Origin: Glandiceps talaboti
Taxonomy: Eukaryota; Hemichordata; Enteropneusta; Spengelidae
Reading direction: 5' to 3'
DNA: 64,000 nt
NCBI RefSeq assembly: GCF_964340395.1
Contig: NC_135555.1
Location: 11,846,931-11,910,930, forward strand
Shown: one piece after another, positions 38,330-49,881 of the stretch
How the letters are laid out: each line of letters opens with the position of its first letter
How positions within the stretch are numbered: the stretch's first letter is position 1
Program-made: the position numbers and the translations under genes
The notes under the pieces: generated by a model
Seen by the model: only the letters and a program-made list of their open reading frames with translations
The model's database searches: none
What the model was told of the DNA's origin: nothing

Positions 38330-38700
38330 TTGTAAGAATATTAGATATTATACCGTGCACAAGCCATTTAGAACAAAAAATAAGCAATATATACTATGGT
38401 CATTCTACATCACAACAACGCATCTCTATGTCAAAACAATGCGTGCCTACGTCACTGATTCTGTTGTGTTCGATGTATGAGTCAAAACCTTAAAATTGCC
38501 ATTACTTTCCTCAATTTTTCTTTGATATTACTGGCGCTGGTATAATTATGTTATTCTCCAATATTTTTCTTCATTCAGCCACAAAATATTTTCTTATTGA
38601 CTTGTAGTGACAAAGACCCCTTAGGTCACTCATCATTTCCTTGGCTGAATGAAGAAAAATATTGGGGAATAACATCTAGTTATTCCTCAGTGTTTAAGAA
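38330..38700 (+). repeat. interspersed repeat family R1, copy B
   Basis: It carries TATGAGTCAAAAC, a mirrored TTTTTCTTCATTCAGCC / GGCTGAATGAAGAAAAAT pair, and the core ACCCCTTAGGTCACTCATC. It matches copy A (1732-2065) in the opposite orientation. The upstream part encodes a frame similar to one in copy A (LWSFYITTT versus LWSFYIMTT). Confidence 0.65.
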
Positions 38701-39059
38701 TATTAGATATTATTTTTCCTATCTAAAGGAAAATATGTTGGGCATTATCACTAATCATCTAGCGACTTGTAGTTACAAAACCCTGATGTCATGAGTTTTG
38801 AAAATATTGGGAATATTATAATTGTACCTCCTCAAATATAATTTATGCAAATCAGGAAAAGTAATTGTGATTTGCAACATTTTGACATAATGAGTATCCT
38901 GTAACTAATTATGGTAATTTTCTGTTTACGTACGTGCATTTCATAATATATAATTAACACTTGTTCCAACTTTCTTTTGAGTCATGACCCGTAATATTTA
39001 CACTTTGGCACGTTCCTCATGTCTGGCTATTTTGTTGAAGGTTGTACTGCATTTTCAGC

Positions 39060-39285
39060 CACCATGCACCGAATAAGGAACTTGCAAATTCGCCATGTTG
39101 AATGTTGCATCATGGGAAATGTGGTAATAAATACTAATCAATTAGTATTGTAAACAATGTTGATACATTGTTTTTAACCACAAATATTCAATTCATAGTC
39201 ACCCTGACCATTGTGGGGGGTTTATTTTATCGATAGCTCCAGATTAGGTATTATGGTAACCACAGACAATTTGTGTATGACTTTG
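39060..39285 (+). repeat. interspersed repeat family R2, copy 2
   Basis: It contains CGCCATGTTGAATGTTGCATC, TCACCCTGACCATTGTG and TCGATAGCTCCAGATTAGGT, the reverse complement of words in 21595-21825. Divergence is moderate, and no coding sequence is seen. Confidence 0.65.
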
Positions 39286-39589
39286 ATTTAATACGTTGTG
39301 AATGTGATAAACCAGAACATATATCAGTTCAAATGTCATTGCTGAAATTCAAAACTACTTGTATAGATAGCATACAGTTATTATGTTATTGAATTTCAAT
39401 CCTAGGCTCTGCAGACATCACAGGATATTTAATATTGTATCTAAAAATTTATCCATATCAGTGGAAATGTTATCTACTGTATTCTTCTAGATTGTCCCCA
39501 GTCTGATATATTTATATAAAATGACTTGTCATTTCCCTGAATATAGAATATTTTAGTATTTTTATGATTTCTGAAAACATTTTGATTTT

Positions 39590-40120
39590 CTATCCTGGTC
39601 ATGACAACATACATCTATACATCATTGGTTCTTCGATGCTCAAAGTATGAGTCAAAACATACCAAATTACCATTATTTTTCCCAATTCAGGGGTGAACAA
39701 ATCATTTTGTGAACTGGTGGTCCCCGGACCAGTGCCTTAAAAAATCCAGTGGTCCTGCTGAAAGAATTAGTGGTCACAGGTCCTGCTAATGTGAAACATT
39801 AAATCTTGCCTATGAATCTGTATCTTCAGATGACTTTTTAACATAGTTATTAACAGTAAGGTATTGGTCCGACGGACCAGACAAGGTAAAATTTGTGTGG
39901 TCCACCAAAAAAAATTGTTAGTCCCGGACCCAGGACCAGTGGATTTGTTCACCCTGCAATTTTTCGTAAATTATGCTTGCACAGGTATGGTTATATTATT
40001 CCTAAATATTTTTCTTCTGCCAGAAAATACTCATGATCTAGTAGAGTTTTGTCAGAAGGCTCCTCATGTTACGAGTATTTTTTTTTACCAGAACTAAGGA
40101 AAAATATTGGGGAATCATTA
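39590..40120 (+). repeat. interspersed repeat family R1, copy E, split by a MITE
   Basis: The left part (39590-39687, with TATGAGTCAAAACATACC) and the right part (39957-40120, with TTTTTCGTAAATTATGC and CTAAGGAAAAATATTGGGGAA) together make one R1 element. The family word CCAATTTTTC(A/G)TAAATTATGC, seen reversed near 61830-61855, is interrupted at CAATT by the M1 MITE. This makes the insertion order clear. Confidence 0.65.
39688..39956. mobile_element. MITE family M1, copy 2 (269 bp, CAATT target duplication)
   Basis: The ends CAGGGGTGAACAAATCA and TGGATTTGTTCACCCTG form terminal inverted repeats. Direct CAATT flanks both ends, and the uninterrupted host repeat has a single CAATT at this point, so a 5-bp target duplication is likely. 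The length equals copy 1 at 23564-23832. Confidence 0.85.
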
Positions 40121-40716
40121 TACTTTCATCTGAAAATATGGAAACAAGATTTCTCAGTATAATCACTTAGACCACTCTGTTGATGAAATCTGTCTGGAAT
40201 TTGTAACCATTACACAAAATGAAATCAAAACAAATCTCATCTGTACATTCACTCTGACCACTCTATTGATGAAATGAGTCTGCACTTTGTAACCATTACA
40301 CAAAATGAAATCAAAATAAATCCCACTCGCTATAACTTTGAAATTGTGAATGCACAAACATAAAGCTATATTTTGGGTTTTGCTGTAAATTACCAGGAAC
40401 TGATTACTTCCTGTTAATATCCTGTTAATAATCCATATTGTACTAATTGATGCCTTTGCTAATTAGACAGATGTATAATTGTATTCATAATAAACACTTC
40501 TATTACCAAGGAAAGAACACCAGGTTACAACTGAGTGTAATCACAGGGTCAGTTTCAGTTCAGATTGAATTTTGAGTTAATTCAAATCAAATGTTTGGAA
40601 TTTGTCAAAGTAATATAAATTGAAAACTTGGTGTAGTATGAGTAACCTCAAATAACTTGGAATTCATGTTTTTATTAATTTACTTATTTTCATAATTTTA
40701 GTATTGAGTCTCTAAG

Positions 40717-40880
40717 TGTCAATATTTCTCTTTGTTGAACACGGCTATCGCTATGATGAAATGTATTACCATGACGACTGTCTCAGAAGTAAAACAATAC
40801 ATCACAACAAGTTAGCATCAGAAGATTTTTACCAATTAGCCAAGACACTTGGGGGTTGCCCAGTTGCTATAGCAGTGTGA
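40717..40880 (+). CDS. candidate terminal coding exon of an unrecognised gene
   Basis: After an acceptor-like TCTCTAAG, a frame of 53 residues runs to TGA. It includes FVEHGYRYDEMYYHDDCLRS and ends LAKTLGGCPVAIAV. The composition (mixed charged and aromatic residues, CpG-containing codons, no low complexity) looks more like coding sequence than the surrounding AT-rich DNA. No upstream exon was found, and I do not recognise the protein. It could be a 3' exon of a gene with distant exons, a pseudogene fragment or chance. Confidence 0.3.
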
Positions 40881-41218
40881 TAACATAACTAAAATTAGAT
40901 TAAAAATAAATATTTCATTTGTGAAAAGTCAGTTATTCAGTTCTTATAATGTAGATTTTTCTTGTAAAAGTGTGCATGAAGGAAATACTAGGACGATTTA
41001 AGTTTTGTGTGTATGTAGAATGAACCAACGTCAGATAGCTTTTGTAGACATTCAAATCAACACAACAGTGAAACTGAGTTGTTTTATTGTAAACATTCAG
41101 TTTTGTCCAAAATATCTCTCCTGTAAAGTATTAGATTTTCTTAAATTACTTCATATTTTCATTTCTTACTTATATATTTTTATTGCGTCTCTTTATATTT
41201 GAAAAATAATTTGTTCAG

Positions 41219-41322
41219 AAATGCCCGATAATTACATCGCCATGTACTGCCACTCACCGAGGTTTGATTGTGTCAGAAATAATTATCCGAGTGCATGTAG
41301 CAGTGAAACCTTACAAGACTGA
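41219..41322 (+). CDS. second candidate terminal exon or gene fragment
   Basis: A TTTGTTCAG acceptor-like site precedes AA and then ATG, with a 33-residue frame (MPDNYIAMYCHSPRFDCVR, then a Cys/Ser-rich end) to TGA. The acceptor phase equals that of the candidate exon at 40717. The two could therefore be alternative last exons, though nothing else supports this. The evidence is weak. Confidence 0.2.
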
Positions 41323-42598
41323 AAGTGAAAAAAAAAATCTGAGTGTTCTTCCACGTGAAGTGTTGTAAATACTCATTAATTTCCAGAATATATTCAGTGT
41401 AAAGTATATATTTAGTTTCCTCACAATTTAAATGAAGAAAGAGATATAGAATACTACAGTTAATAATGATACTCTGGTATTTAACAAGATAATGAGGTCA
41501 CCATGGCAATATGCAAATTCTGTAGCACCATGGCAACGGTATTGATACATGGTACACATTGTGTTCTCAGAAAGATAAAGTGAGTTTTGCTAGGTATTAT
41601 TGAATGTGTGTACCAAAAACACAGCAATCTGAGAAGGAAATAGGAATTCTACAAGATCTACGAGCAGAAAACCCTCATGAAAAGAGACTTAATGAGTTGT
41701 AGGCCACACAGTATTGTATATTTCTATTGCGTATCAAAAAATCAATCTTCTGTATATCTGCTAAATCAACCCTGATATAATTCATTTTGTTCTCAAAGCC
41801 TTTCCCAAGTACCCCCAGAGTTGAAATCATGTAGAGCGCCTGCTGTCGCCATGACAACTGTAATTGTACTCTCAGTGAACCAACATTTCAGATTTCAATT
41901 ACAGAGTGTGTAATGCTGTAACGTTGAAGGGCCAGGCACATGAAGCTGATAAGTCATCTACTCGGCCTAAAGAGACCAGATGCCAGTGTAATTTGATGTT
42001 AATAATTTGTCTCCTAGTCTTTAAACAATGTGTTTAACAGCAGCTGTTATCCACAGAAGACAGAATTGATGACTATGAGGCATGTGATTTACTTGGAAGT
42101 GGTTCAGTAACTACGTATAACACATTGGGTTAATTGTATATGGTGTCGTACAATATATCACAACAATATACAATAATCCCCTGACTCTAAATCACCTGAA
42201 TTCCTCAAGGTGTCAGGGGATTAAGTCCAATATGTAACCTGATTTATATACTTAGTATTTTTTTTCTCACTGTAAACATATGTTCTTCACAATCAGTTAG
42301 GTGTTTCCCCCTTCTGTTAAAGCTGTAACATTTCAATCATACATTTGATTAAAAAAAATACCCATTAGTGGATCATTTATTTATTCTGATTTCCAGTTAC
42401 CACAATATTATCTTGATAACGTTTCAGGTAAATTTTAACCACTGGTGAAATAAAGTTCTGATCACAGCTGATTTTATTCAACAACAAAAACGGTTGTGTA
42501 AGTGACAGTTATTTTATGCTTATTGTTTGCTGTGTATGATAAATGAAGTAGCATAGATATGATTAGCCAGAGGAGGACTGTGAGGATAAGTTGAATTT

Positions 42599-42619
42599 TT
42601 TTTTTTTTTTTTTTTTTTT
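42599..42619. repeat. poly-T tract (about 21 T)
   Basis: A homopolymer run in intergenic DNA. It could be the tail of a minus-strand retroposed copy, but no element body was recognised next to it. Confidence 0.8.
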
Positions 42620-43502
42620 GGTAACTCTGAATTTTCATACATGTTGCACCTCAAACAGAATATAGTACACTGTATGACTGCAGATATGAATAATATAGTG
42701 TGTTGTTTCATATAAAAGTTGTTTCATTTGGTTGTTTTGTTTGAAAATATCATGTAGTGATATCCATCATGAGGATGAAAAATTATTTTGAGAAAAAAAC
42801 TTCAGTGAAAAAACTCCTTTGTAAATCAGTTTGAGTAAGCTATAAATTCTACTTGAAAAAAAATATTGTCAAGTACTATGGTTGCCATGGAAACCATGCA
42901 GCCTTAGAGTGATGTTTCTTTGTGTTGAAAATAATGTGCGAAATGAAGAAGTATTCCTCATCGTTATAAAACCACTGGCCTATTTATGGGTTGTGTCAGA
43001 AGAAAAATATACCCTGACTTGCGGGAATGATATTCCTGCTTACTCTATACTAAGTTTAGGAATTCACCGAGACTGGCAAAAATTCCCATGTTGAGTTGAG
43101 AATGAACACATTCATTTATTTTTCTTTTTTGTCACTTGAACTCCAGTATGTGACATGCATCATGGTCACTGTCAACACATTATTAATGCCAGAGTGAAAG
43201 TTCAAAGACTCTGGGTTCAATAGTATAGTTTAAGTTGCAAATGAAAATTTCTAAACAGATTGCTTCCCGAAGAATATTTTTGCAATGATCAATGTTTGAC
43301 ATTTTGCTAATATAAAGAGTATTTAATAGAAATGTTACAAGCACTTTGCCCACATCTTGAATTAATCAACATCATTTTCTGCTTCAATCACAATGCACAG
43401 TTCATAAAATAAGAGTTATTTTAATGAAAACAAATGATGTAAGATTGAATGAAAGTAATAATAAAACACTGTACAGGTAAAGTATCTAAAATAGCTGCTG
43501 TC

Positions 43503-45262
43503 GGAACCATTAATACTGCAGTATAGTACCTGGCAATCAGAACCATAATACTGCAGTATAGTACCTGGCAATCAGAACCATAATACTGCAGTATAGTACC
43601 TGGCAATCAGAACCATAATACTGCAGTATAGTACCTGGCAATCAGAACCATAATACTGCAGTATAGTACCTGGCAATCAGAACCATAATACTGCAGTATA
43701 GTACCTGGCAATCAGAACCATAATACTGCAGTATAGTACCTGGCAATCAGAACCATAATACTGCAGTATAGTACCTGGCAATCAGAACCATAATACTGCA
43801 GTATAGTACCTGGCAATCAGAACCATAATACTGCAGTATAGTACCTGGCAATCAGAACCACAATACTGCAGTATAGTACCTGGCAATCAGAACCATAATA
43901 CTGCAGTATAGTACCTGGCAATCAGAACCATTAATACTGCAGTATAGTACCTGGCAATCAGAACCATTAATACTGCAGTATGGTACCTGGCAATCAGAAC
44001 CATTAATACTGCAGTATAGTACCTGGCAATCAGAACCACAATACTGCAGTATAGTACCTGGCAATCAGAACCATAATACTGCAGTATAGTACCTGGCAAT
44101 CAGAACCATAATACTGCAGCATAGTACCTGGCAATCAGAACCATTGATACTGCAGTATAGTACCTGGCAATCAGAACCACAATACTGCAGTATAGTACCT
44201 GGCAATCAGAACCATAATACTGCAGTATAGTACCTGGCAATCAGAACCACAATACTGCAGTATAGTACCTGGCAATCAGAACCATAATACTGCAGTATAG
44301 TACCTGGCAATCAGAACCACAATACTGCAGTATAGTACCTGGCAATCAGAACCATAATACTGCAGTATAGTACCTGGCAATCAGAACCACAATACTGCAG
44401 TATAGTACCTGGCAATCAGAACCATAATACTGCAGTATAGTACCTGGCAATCAGAACCACAATACTGCAGTATAGTACCTGGCAATCAGAACCATAATAC
44501 TGCAGTATAGTACCTGGCAATCAGAACCACAATACTGCAGTATAGTACCTGGCAATCAGAACCATAATACTGCAGTATAGTACCTGGCAATCAGAACCAC
44601 AATACTGCAGTATAGTACCTGGCAATCAGAACCATAATACTGCAGTATAGTACCTGGCAATCAGAACCACAATACTGCAGTATAGTACCTGGCAATCAGA
44701 ACCATAATACTGCAGTATAGTACCTGGCAATCAGAACCACAATACTGCAGTATAGTACATGGCAATAAGAACAATAATACTGCAGTATAGTGCCTGGCAA
44801 TCAGAACCACAATACTGCAGTATAGTACCTGGCAATGAGAACCATAATACTGCAGTATAGTACCTGGCAATCAGAACCACAATACTGCAGTATAGTGCCT
44901 GGCAATCAGAACCATAATACTGCAGTATGGTACCTGGCAATCAGAACCATAATACTGCAGTATGGTACCTGGCAATCAGAACCATAATACTGCAGTATAG
45001 TACCTGGCAATCAGAACCACAATACTGCAGTATAGTACCTGGCAATCAGAACCATTGATAATGCAGTATAGTACCTGGCAATCAGAACCATAATACTGCA
45101 GTATAGTACCTGGCAATCAGAACCATTGATACTGCAGTATAGTACCTGGCAATCAGAACCATAATACTGCAGTATGGTACCTGGCAATCAGAACCATAAT
45201 ACTGCAGTATAGTACCTGGCAATCAGAACAATTAATACTGCGATACGGTACCCTGGCAAACA
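43503..45262. repeat. 35-bp minisatellite array, about 50 copies
   Basis: The unit is GGCAATCAGAACCATAATAC followed by TGCAGTATAGTACCT. Copies are nearly identical, varying mainly at the ACCAT/ACCAC position, by an inserted T (ATTAATAC), and at TATAGT/TATGGT. Each unit contains the 12-bp palindrome ATACTGCAGTAT. From about 44170 to 44940, ACCAC and ACCAT units alternate regularly, giving a 70-bp higher-order period of about 11 dimers. Minus-strand frames (PGTILQY-type) are artefacts of the repeat. There are no unique spacers, so it is not a CRISPR array. Confidence 0.97.
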
Positions 45263-45932
45263 TGATTTATTTGCCAAATTATTTTTGATTCATTGTTATA
45301 CAAAGTTCTAATCAATTACTTCATACTTTGAACCATTTTGTTTGATAACCTTTCATAATCGGTGATAAAGTAGTGATAAACTAGTGATAAAATGTCAGCT
45401 AGTAGCAATATACAGAATTAGATTACATATACTTGCATAATAAACTATAGGACTTTACACCCACTTCAATAAACTCATGGAATCACTTTGTCATGCTGAG
45501 GTCATAAGAACACTATAACCCAACTCAATTTCAAATGTATTGTAGTCATCAACCTTTTATATGCTTGCTTGAGTCCACTTCATTGTTGTGACTTTTATCT
45601 CAGTCCTAGCCGAGAATCCAGGCGATTGGGCATTTCGAATTTTGATTTCCCCTCTCTGTTGGGGGAAATAACCCCCCCCCCCCCCCCCTTCTGCATGGAT
45701 TGGACTCCAGGTTACCTCAGCCATGACTGTAGCAGTTACCACAGGGGCACATATTATTGGTTAGATTGTCGTTTTCTTAAGAAAATATTGTACGAATCCT
45801 GCTGCTAGAAAATGTATCAATCTCTATTCCTGAGGTAGGAAATTATAGTCAAAATGTTGTCATATTTAGCCTGTAGACCAGGAAAACAACAATCTAAGAA
45901 ATACTACATGTCCCTATGGCAGTTACTGGTAT

Positions 45933-46127
45933 GGTAGCCTATAAAGACACTTCATACTGGCAGATTTTGACTTTGGAGAGGACATATTGTTATCCTTTGG
46001 AGTCAAATATGTCGTGTGGGGATTTTGACTTTATCGTCTTCACATTTGATGATCCCCATATGATGACTTGACTCTAGGATAGTTAGGACATCGTCAAAAT
46101 CTGCTAGCACAAAGAGTCTATAAGCTA
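45933..46127. repeat. inverted-repeat element
   Basis: CTATAAAGACACTTCATACTGG, then CAGATTTTGAC at the left, pairs with GTCAAAATCTGCTAGCACAAA and GAGTCTATAAGCTA at the right. Inner words such as GTCAAATATG/CATTTGA and GGGATTTTGACTTTATCG also pair partly. It is likely a palindromic MITE. Confidence 0.6.
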
Positions 46128-46904
46128 CTGATATGGCTTTAATACTCTTTGAAATGGACTGACTTGAAAAGTTCAATCATACATATAGCCAAGTGTCTTA
46201 ATTGCTGGGATGTCACAATCTCAAGCCTTATTAGTATACCATTAGTGGCATTGAGATCGTGGACTGGTTGCAGATATGTCATTGTTGAGTTTGTGCAAGT
46301 AGCGGCACTTTCAAGTTGCAGATATTCACCCTTTCAATTAAGACTGTATTGAGTCAGACCATTTCAATCTCTGGCTGAATCATACGCTACATAGGACTTG
46401 ATAAAGACACAATGAATCCAGGTATATAACCTGTCTTCATTTGAAATCATTACAAAAGTTTTCCTGTTACAGGTATTGTAAGTACAAGCATTGTAATATC
46501 ATATCATGGCATGCCATACATAGATATGATACACACCCATGGTTACAGTGGGCTGTCAACAGTTATGTTGTAACACACACACATGTTTGATGGCCTCCAG
46601 TTGCCTCCACTTTAATCAATTGAAGTCCCTAGAGAATTGAGGTTTTATAAAGATGTACATAGGTGGATCAATTGATAATAAAATATACAGTACAATGTAT
46701 TTTAATTGCAAGTTATAAGTAAATAGAACCAAATAGGTGTTGCCTTGTCAACACAGAGTTTCATCAACCCCAAATTGTGTACACAGTATGCATGGTTTAT
46801 AGTCAGATAAATTTAACAAATGCTCACACTAATATATTTCTGGGAAGAGTGTATACCCCCCCCCCCCCCAACTTACACACACACACACACATATATATAT
46901 GATA

Positions 46905-46962
46905 CATACATACATACATACATACATACATACATACATACATACATACATACATACATACA
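46905..46962. repeat. (CATA)n microsatellite
   Basis: About 14 CATA units preceded by short (AC)n and (AT)n runs and a poly-C tract at 46856-46869. Confidence 0.9.
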
Positions 46963-47100
46963 ACAGTTTTTACTTGTCTATTTCTGCATTCAAAGATGTA
47001 TTACTCAGAAAGTAGATGCTATTATCTTTGTAATTGCTATTTTATTTGTCAATATGTCATTTATCCTTTTTTTGTGAATGATGGGCGGTGATGGCCATAT

Positions 47101-47103
<3 letters not shown>

Positions 47104-47151
<48 letters not shown>
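47104..47151. repeat. (AC)n microsatellite
   Basis: An uninterrupted AC run of about 48 bp in intergenic DNA. Confidence 0.95.
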
Positions 47152-47155
<4 letters not shown>

Positions 47156-48710
47156 ACATGGTGTAATTTAAAATTGAACTCACCCAGACTGAATAAAGTG
47201 GCAAATAAATATGATTATTGTCACTACAAGGGGAACAATAAAATGGTTATTACATGAACAGTAAATAAATAGCTCATAAATGTACAGTAATTGTTTCAGT
47301 GGACTTTATTTTGAGATTGTAAATTTAAGAACCACACAGCTTATTATAGATGTATGTGCTTGTCAATGGGTTCCATTAGAGTTTGATATTAAAATAGCCT
47401 TTTCCTGTAACTGTTACTTTTATAATATAATCATAACAAACAAAAAGAAACACTTTAGAATTCATTTAATACCATTTATGCAAATTATGGTGGTGCTCAC
47501 TATAAGTTTATATGACCATAACTTGGTGTTCTTAATTAAAGGAGTCAGTAGTGTTAATAAAATTGACGTCCAAAGTGTGAGATATAAACAAACACATATT
47601 GAAAAACTTATCTTTTCCAACAAATAAAAGAGACCAATTGCATTTCTAAGCACATTCTACTGACAAATCATTGTCCATATTTTAAATGCCAACAAGCACA
47701 GGCAATTATTTTAACAAGATTTAATCAAATTTTAAGGAGAAGAAAAGTGGGTAAAATATATCTCAAAGAATTGACTTATAAACAACATGGCACAATGTAG
47801 TTACAATTTGTACATGGTCAACATAGAAACTGTATTTTCCTTAGTACAAAGGCTAGCAATTAACGATAATTAAAACGTTGTTAACAAAAGAATTCTAAAG
47901 AAGGTTTCTAACATGTCAACAGGGGCTCGCATCTTTATTATGCTCAGTCTAGCACACAATTACTTCATTACCCAACTGGACAAAATAGTTTGTCGTACGT
48001 CAATACTAAACCATAATGCAGGTACATTTTCACACAGCTCAACTGATCAATGCATAATGAATGTTATGCTCCTAGGAAACAGTTAACTGTCACATACTTG
48101 GAAGCATAGACAGTTTCCCTTCCACCGTTTATGTTGGAAGTTATAAAATAACTCTAGCTGACGTTTTTGTTATGCTTTCTCCTTTCCGGCTCCTAACATT
48201 TCTATACTGAAAAGTTATACTTATTTCCACCAACTCTGTCCGGTGTGATCTATGCTCATTGAATGAATGCTAAAATTCTACTCATAACATCCTTGAATAG
48301 TTAATGATGTCAATCATGTGTATCCTACTTCAAAAATAACAAGTAGGGCTCAATTGACATTCCCCTCATCAGCTCTCTTCCCCAATCCAATACCAAATTT
48401 TTACAGTCACAATTTCTCACAACTCCAAAACATTGTATGTTTGATCACGTGACCTATATATCCAGCAGCTAGTCATAGACTTTTGAATATACAAAAGCAG
48501 CAATAACTGAATTGTCACTTTAACTTGATCAAGTTGATGGGCACCTCCTTAAAGTTTTTCTATAAATAATCAATTTTTTATAGAATATTTTGTTTGCTTT
48601 CATTTGTCTTTCGTGACATAGACAGTGACTGATCATGCACTGAGTGGAAACCAATCAACAACATTCCATAAAACTATATATATATATCAAACTAAACATT
48701 AAAAAGGTAT

Positions 48711-49145
48711 CTAAATTTAGTACAATAATAAAGAGGAAAATTCTCTCTGGAGAATGTAATCCAATTCTACCTAAACACATCACTGTGAGAGCCTTGAAAT
48801 AAAAATTTGCCATAGGTAAATATTGCCATTCTTTATAATGAATTAAGTGCATTGATTTTTTTCAACTGCATTCTGCAATGGAATGTATCGATATTGATTA
48901 GTACTCTCAGTATGTGTGCCAAGCCAAGACTATCACACTACTGGGACAAAAAGACTTAAAGTAAATAATGTTATTAAATAAAAGATAGGGAACTTTTCAG
49001 AACTAGATAGTAAATGCGTGTTCATTGCATGAATACATTACAATTTTGATGGTATGTTATATATTGACTGAGATATACCTAAATTTACTACAAAAATAGA
49101 GATGAAAATTCTCTCAGGAGAGTATAATCTAGTGTAATCCAAACC
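48711..49145. repeat. pair of diverged direct repeats, about 370 bp apart
   Basis: CTAAATTTAGTACAATAATA with GAAAATTCTCTCTGGAGA (48711-48770) recurs as CTAAATTTACTACAAAAATA with GAAAATTCTCTCAGGAGA (49080-49145). The intervening sequence is not repeated. Confidence 0.6.
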
Positions 49146-49828
49146 TGTGGAGTAACTTTTTTTGAGATAAAACTATTTTTAAAAAATTTTTAAAAAAATA
49201 AATAAAAAGAATAAAAAATCTCTGATTAATACTTTTAAAACTGCTCGGAAATCTTATTTTCAGGTTTTTAGAAAGTTATCTGGTTTTAATTATTCAATTG
49301 TACAAACTAATAGTTCAATGTTTGTCAGTTATCTATACGTACTTTTGATGAAGTTTTGAAAACGACTCAGTTTTTTAGACAGACTGTATTTATTGTGTAA
49401 TCATATCGTTTCAATTACTGCGTGAAATATGATTTTGTCTCAGCGTACGTTGTGGAATATTTGGTGTCAGAGGATTTTTTAACTTCCTCTATTGTATATA
49501 TATATTATTGTTCCTTTCTCTACTTTCATTTAATTCTGTATATGGATATTTTTTTGTCTGAAATAATGGTAAATAATAATAACAATACTGAACTTACCAC
49601 AAGTATTGTTGACAACTTACCCTGTACCCTAGCTCTCTATCAAGACTGATTCTTAACACATCACTGTAAAACTATCAAACCACTTTACTGTGTGTCAGTG
49701 GAAAAGTATGCTCTTGTTTGCAAGAATGCCTCTTCATCACAATTTGAATATGATTTCAATCTGCTGACATTTTACAAGGGTCACCATAGTCATTTTTCAT
49801 GGTTGGTTTTATTTTGACTGTGTTTGTT

Positions 49829-49831
<3 letters not shown>

Positions 49832-49880
<49 letters not shown>
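49832..49880. repeat. (TG)n microsatellite
   Basis: A TG run of about 45 bp preceded by GTTTGTTTGTTTG. Confidence 0.95.

Positions 49881-49881
<1 letters not shown>

Noticed and set aside
43852-44940. Repeated 69-70-residue minus-strand frames
   Set aside because: The 35-bp unit is not a multiple of three, so the frame cycles through all registers; stops are absent by chance.
43503-45262. Regular repeats that could suggest a CRISPR array
   Set aside because: The 35-bp units are directly contiguous with no unique spacers, and the genome is animal. It is a minisatellite.
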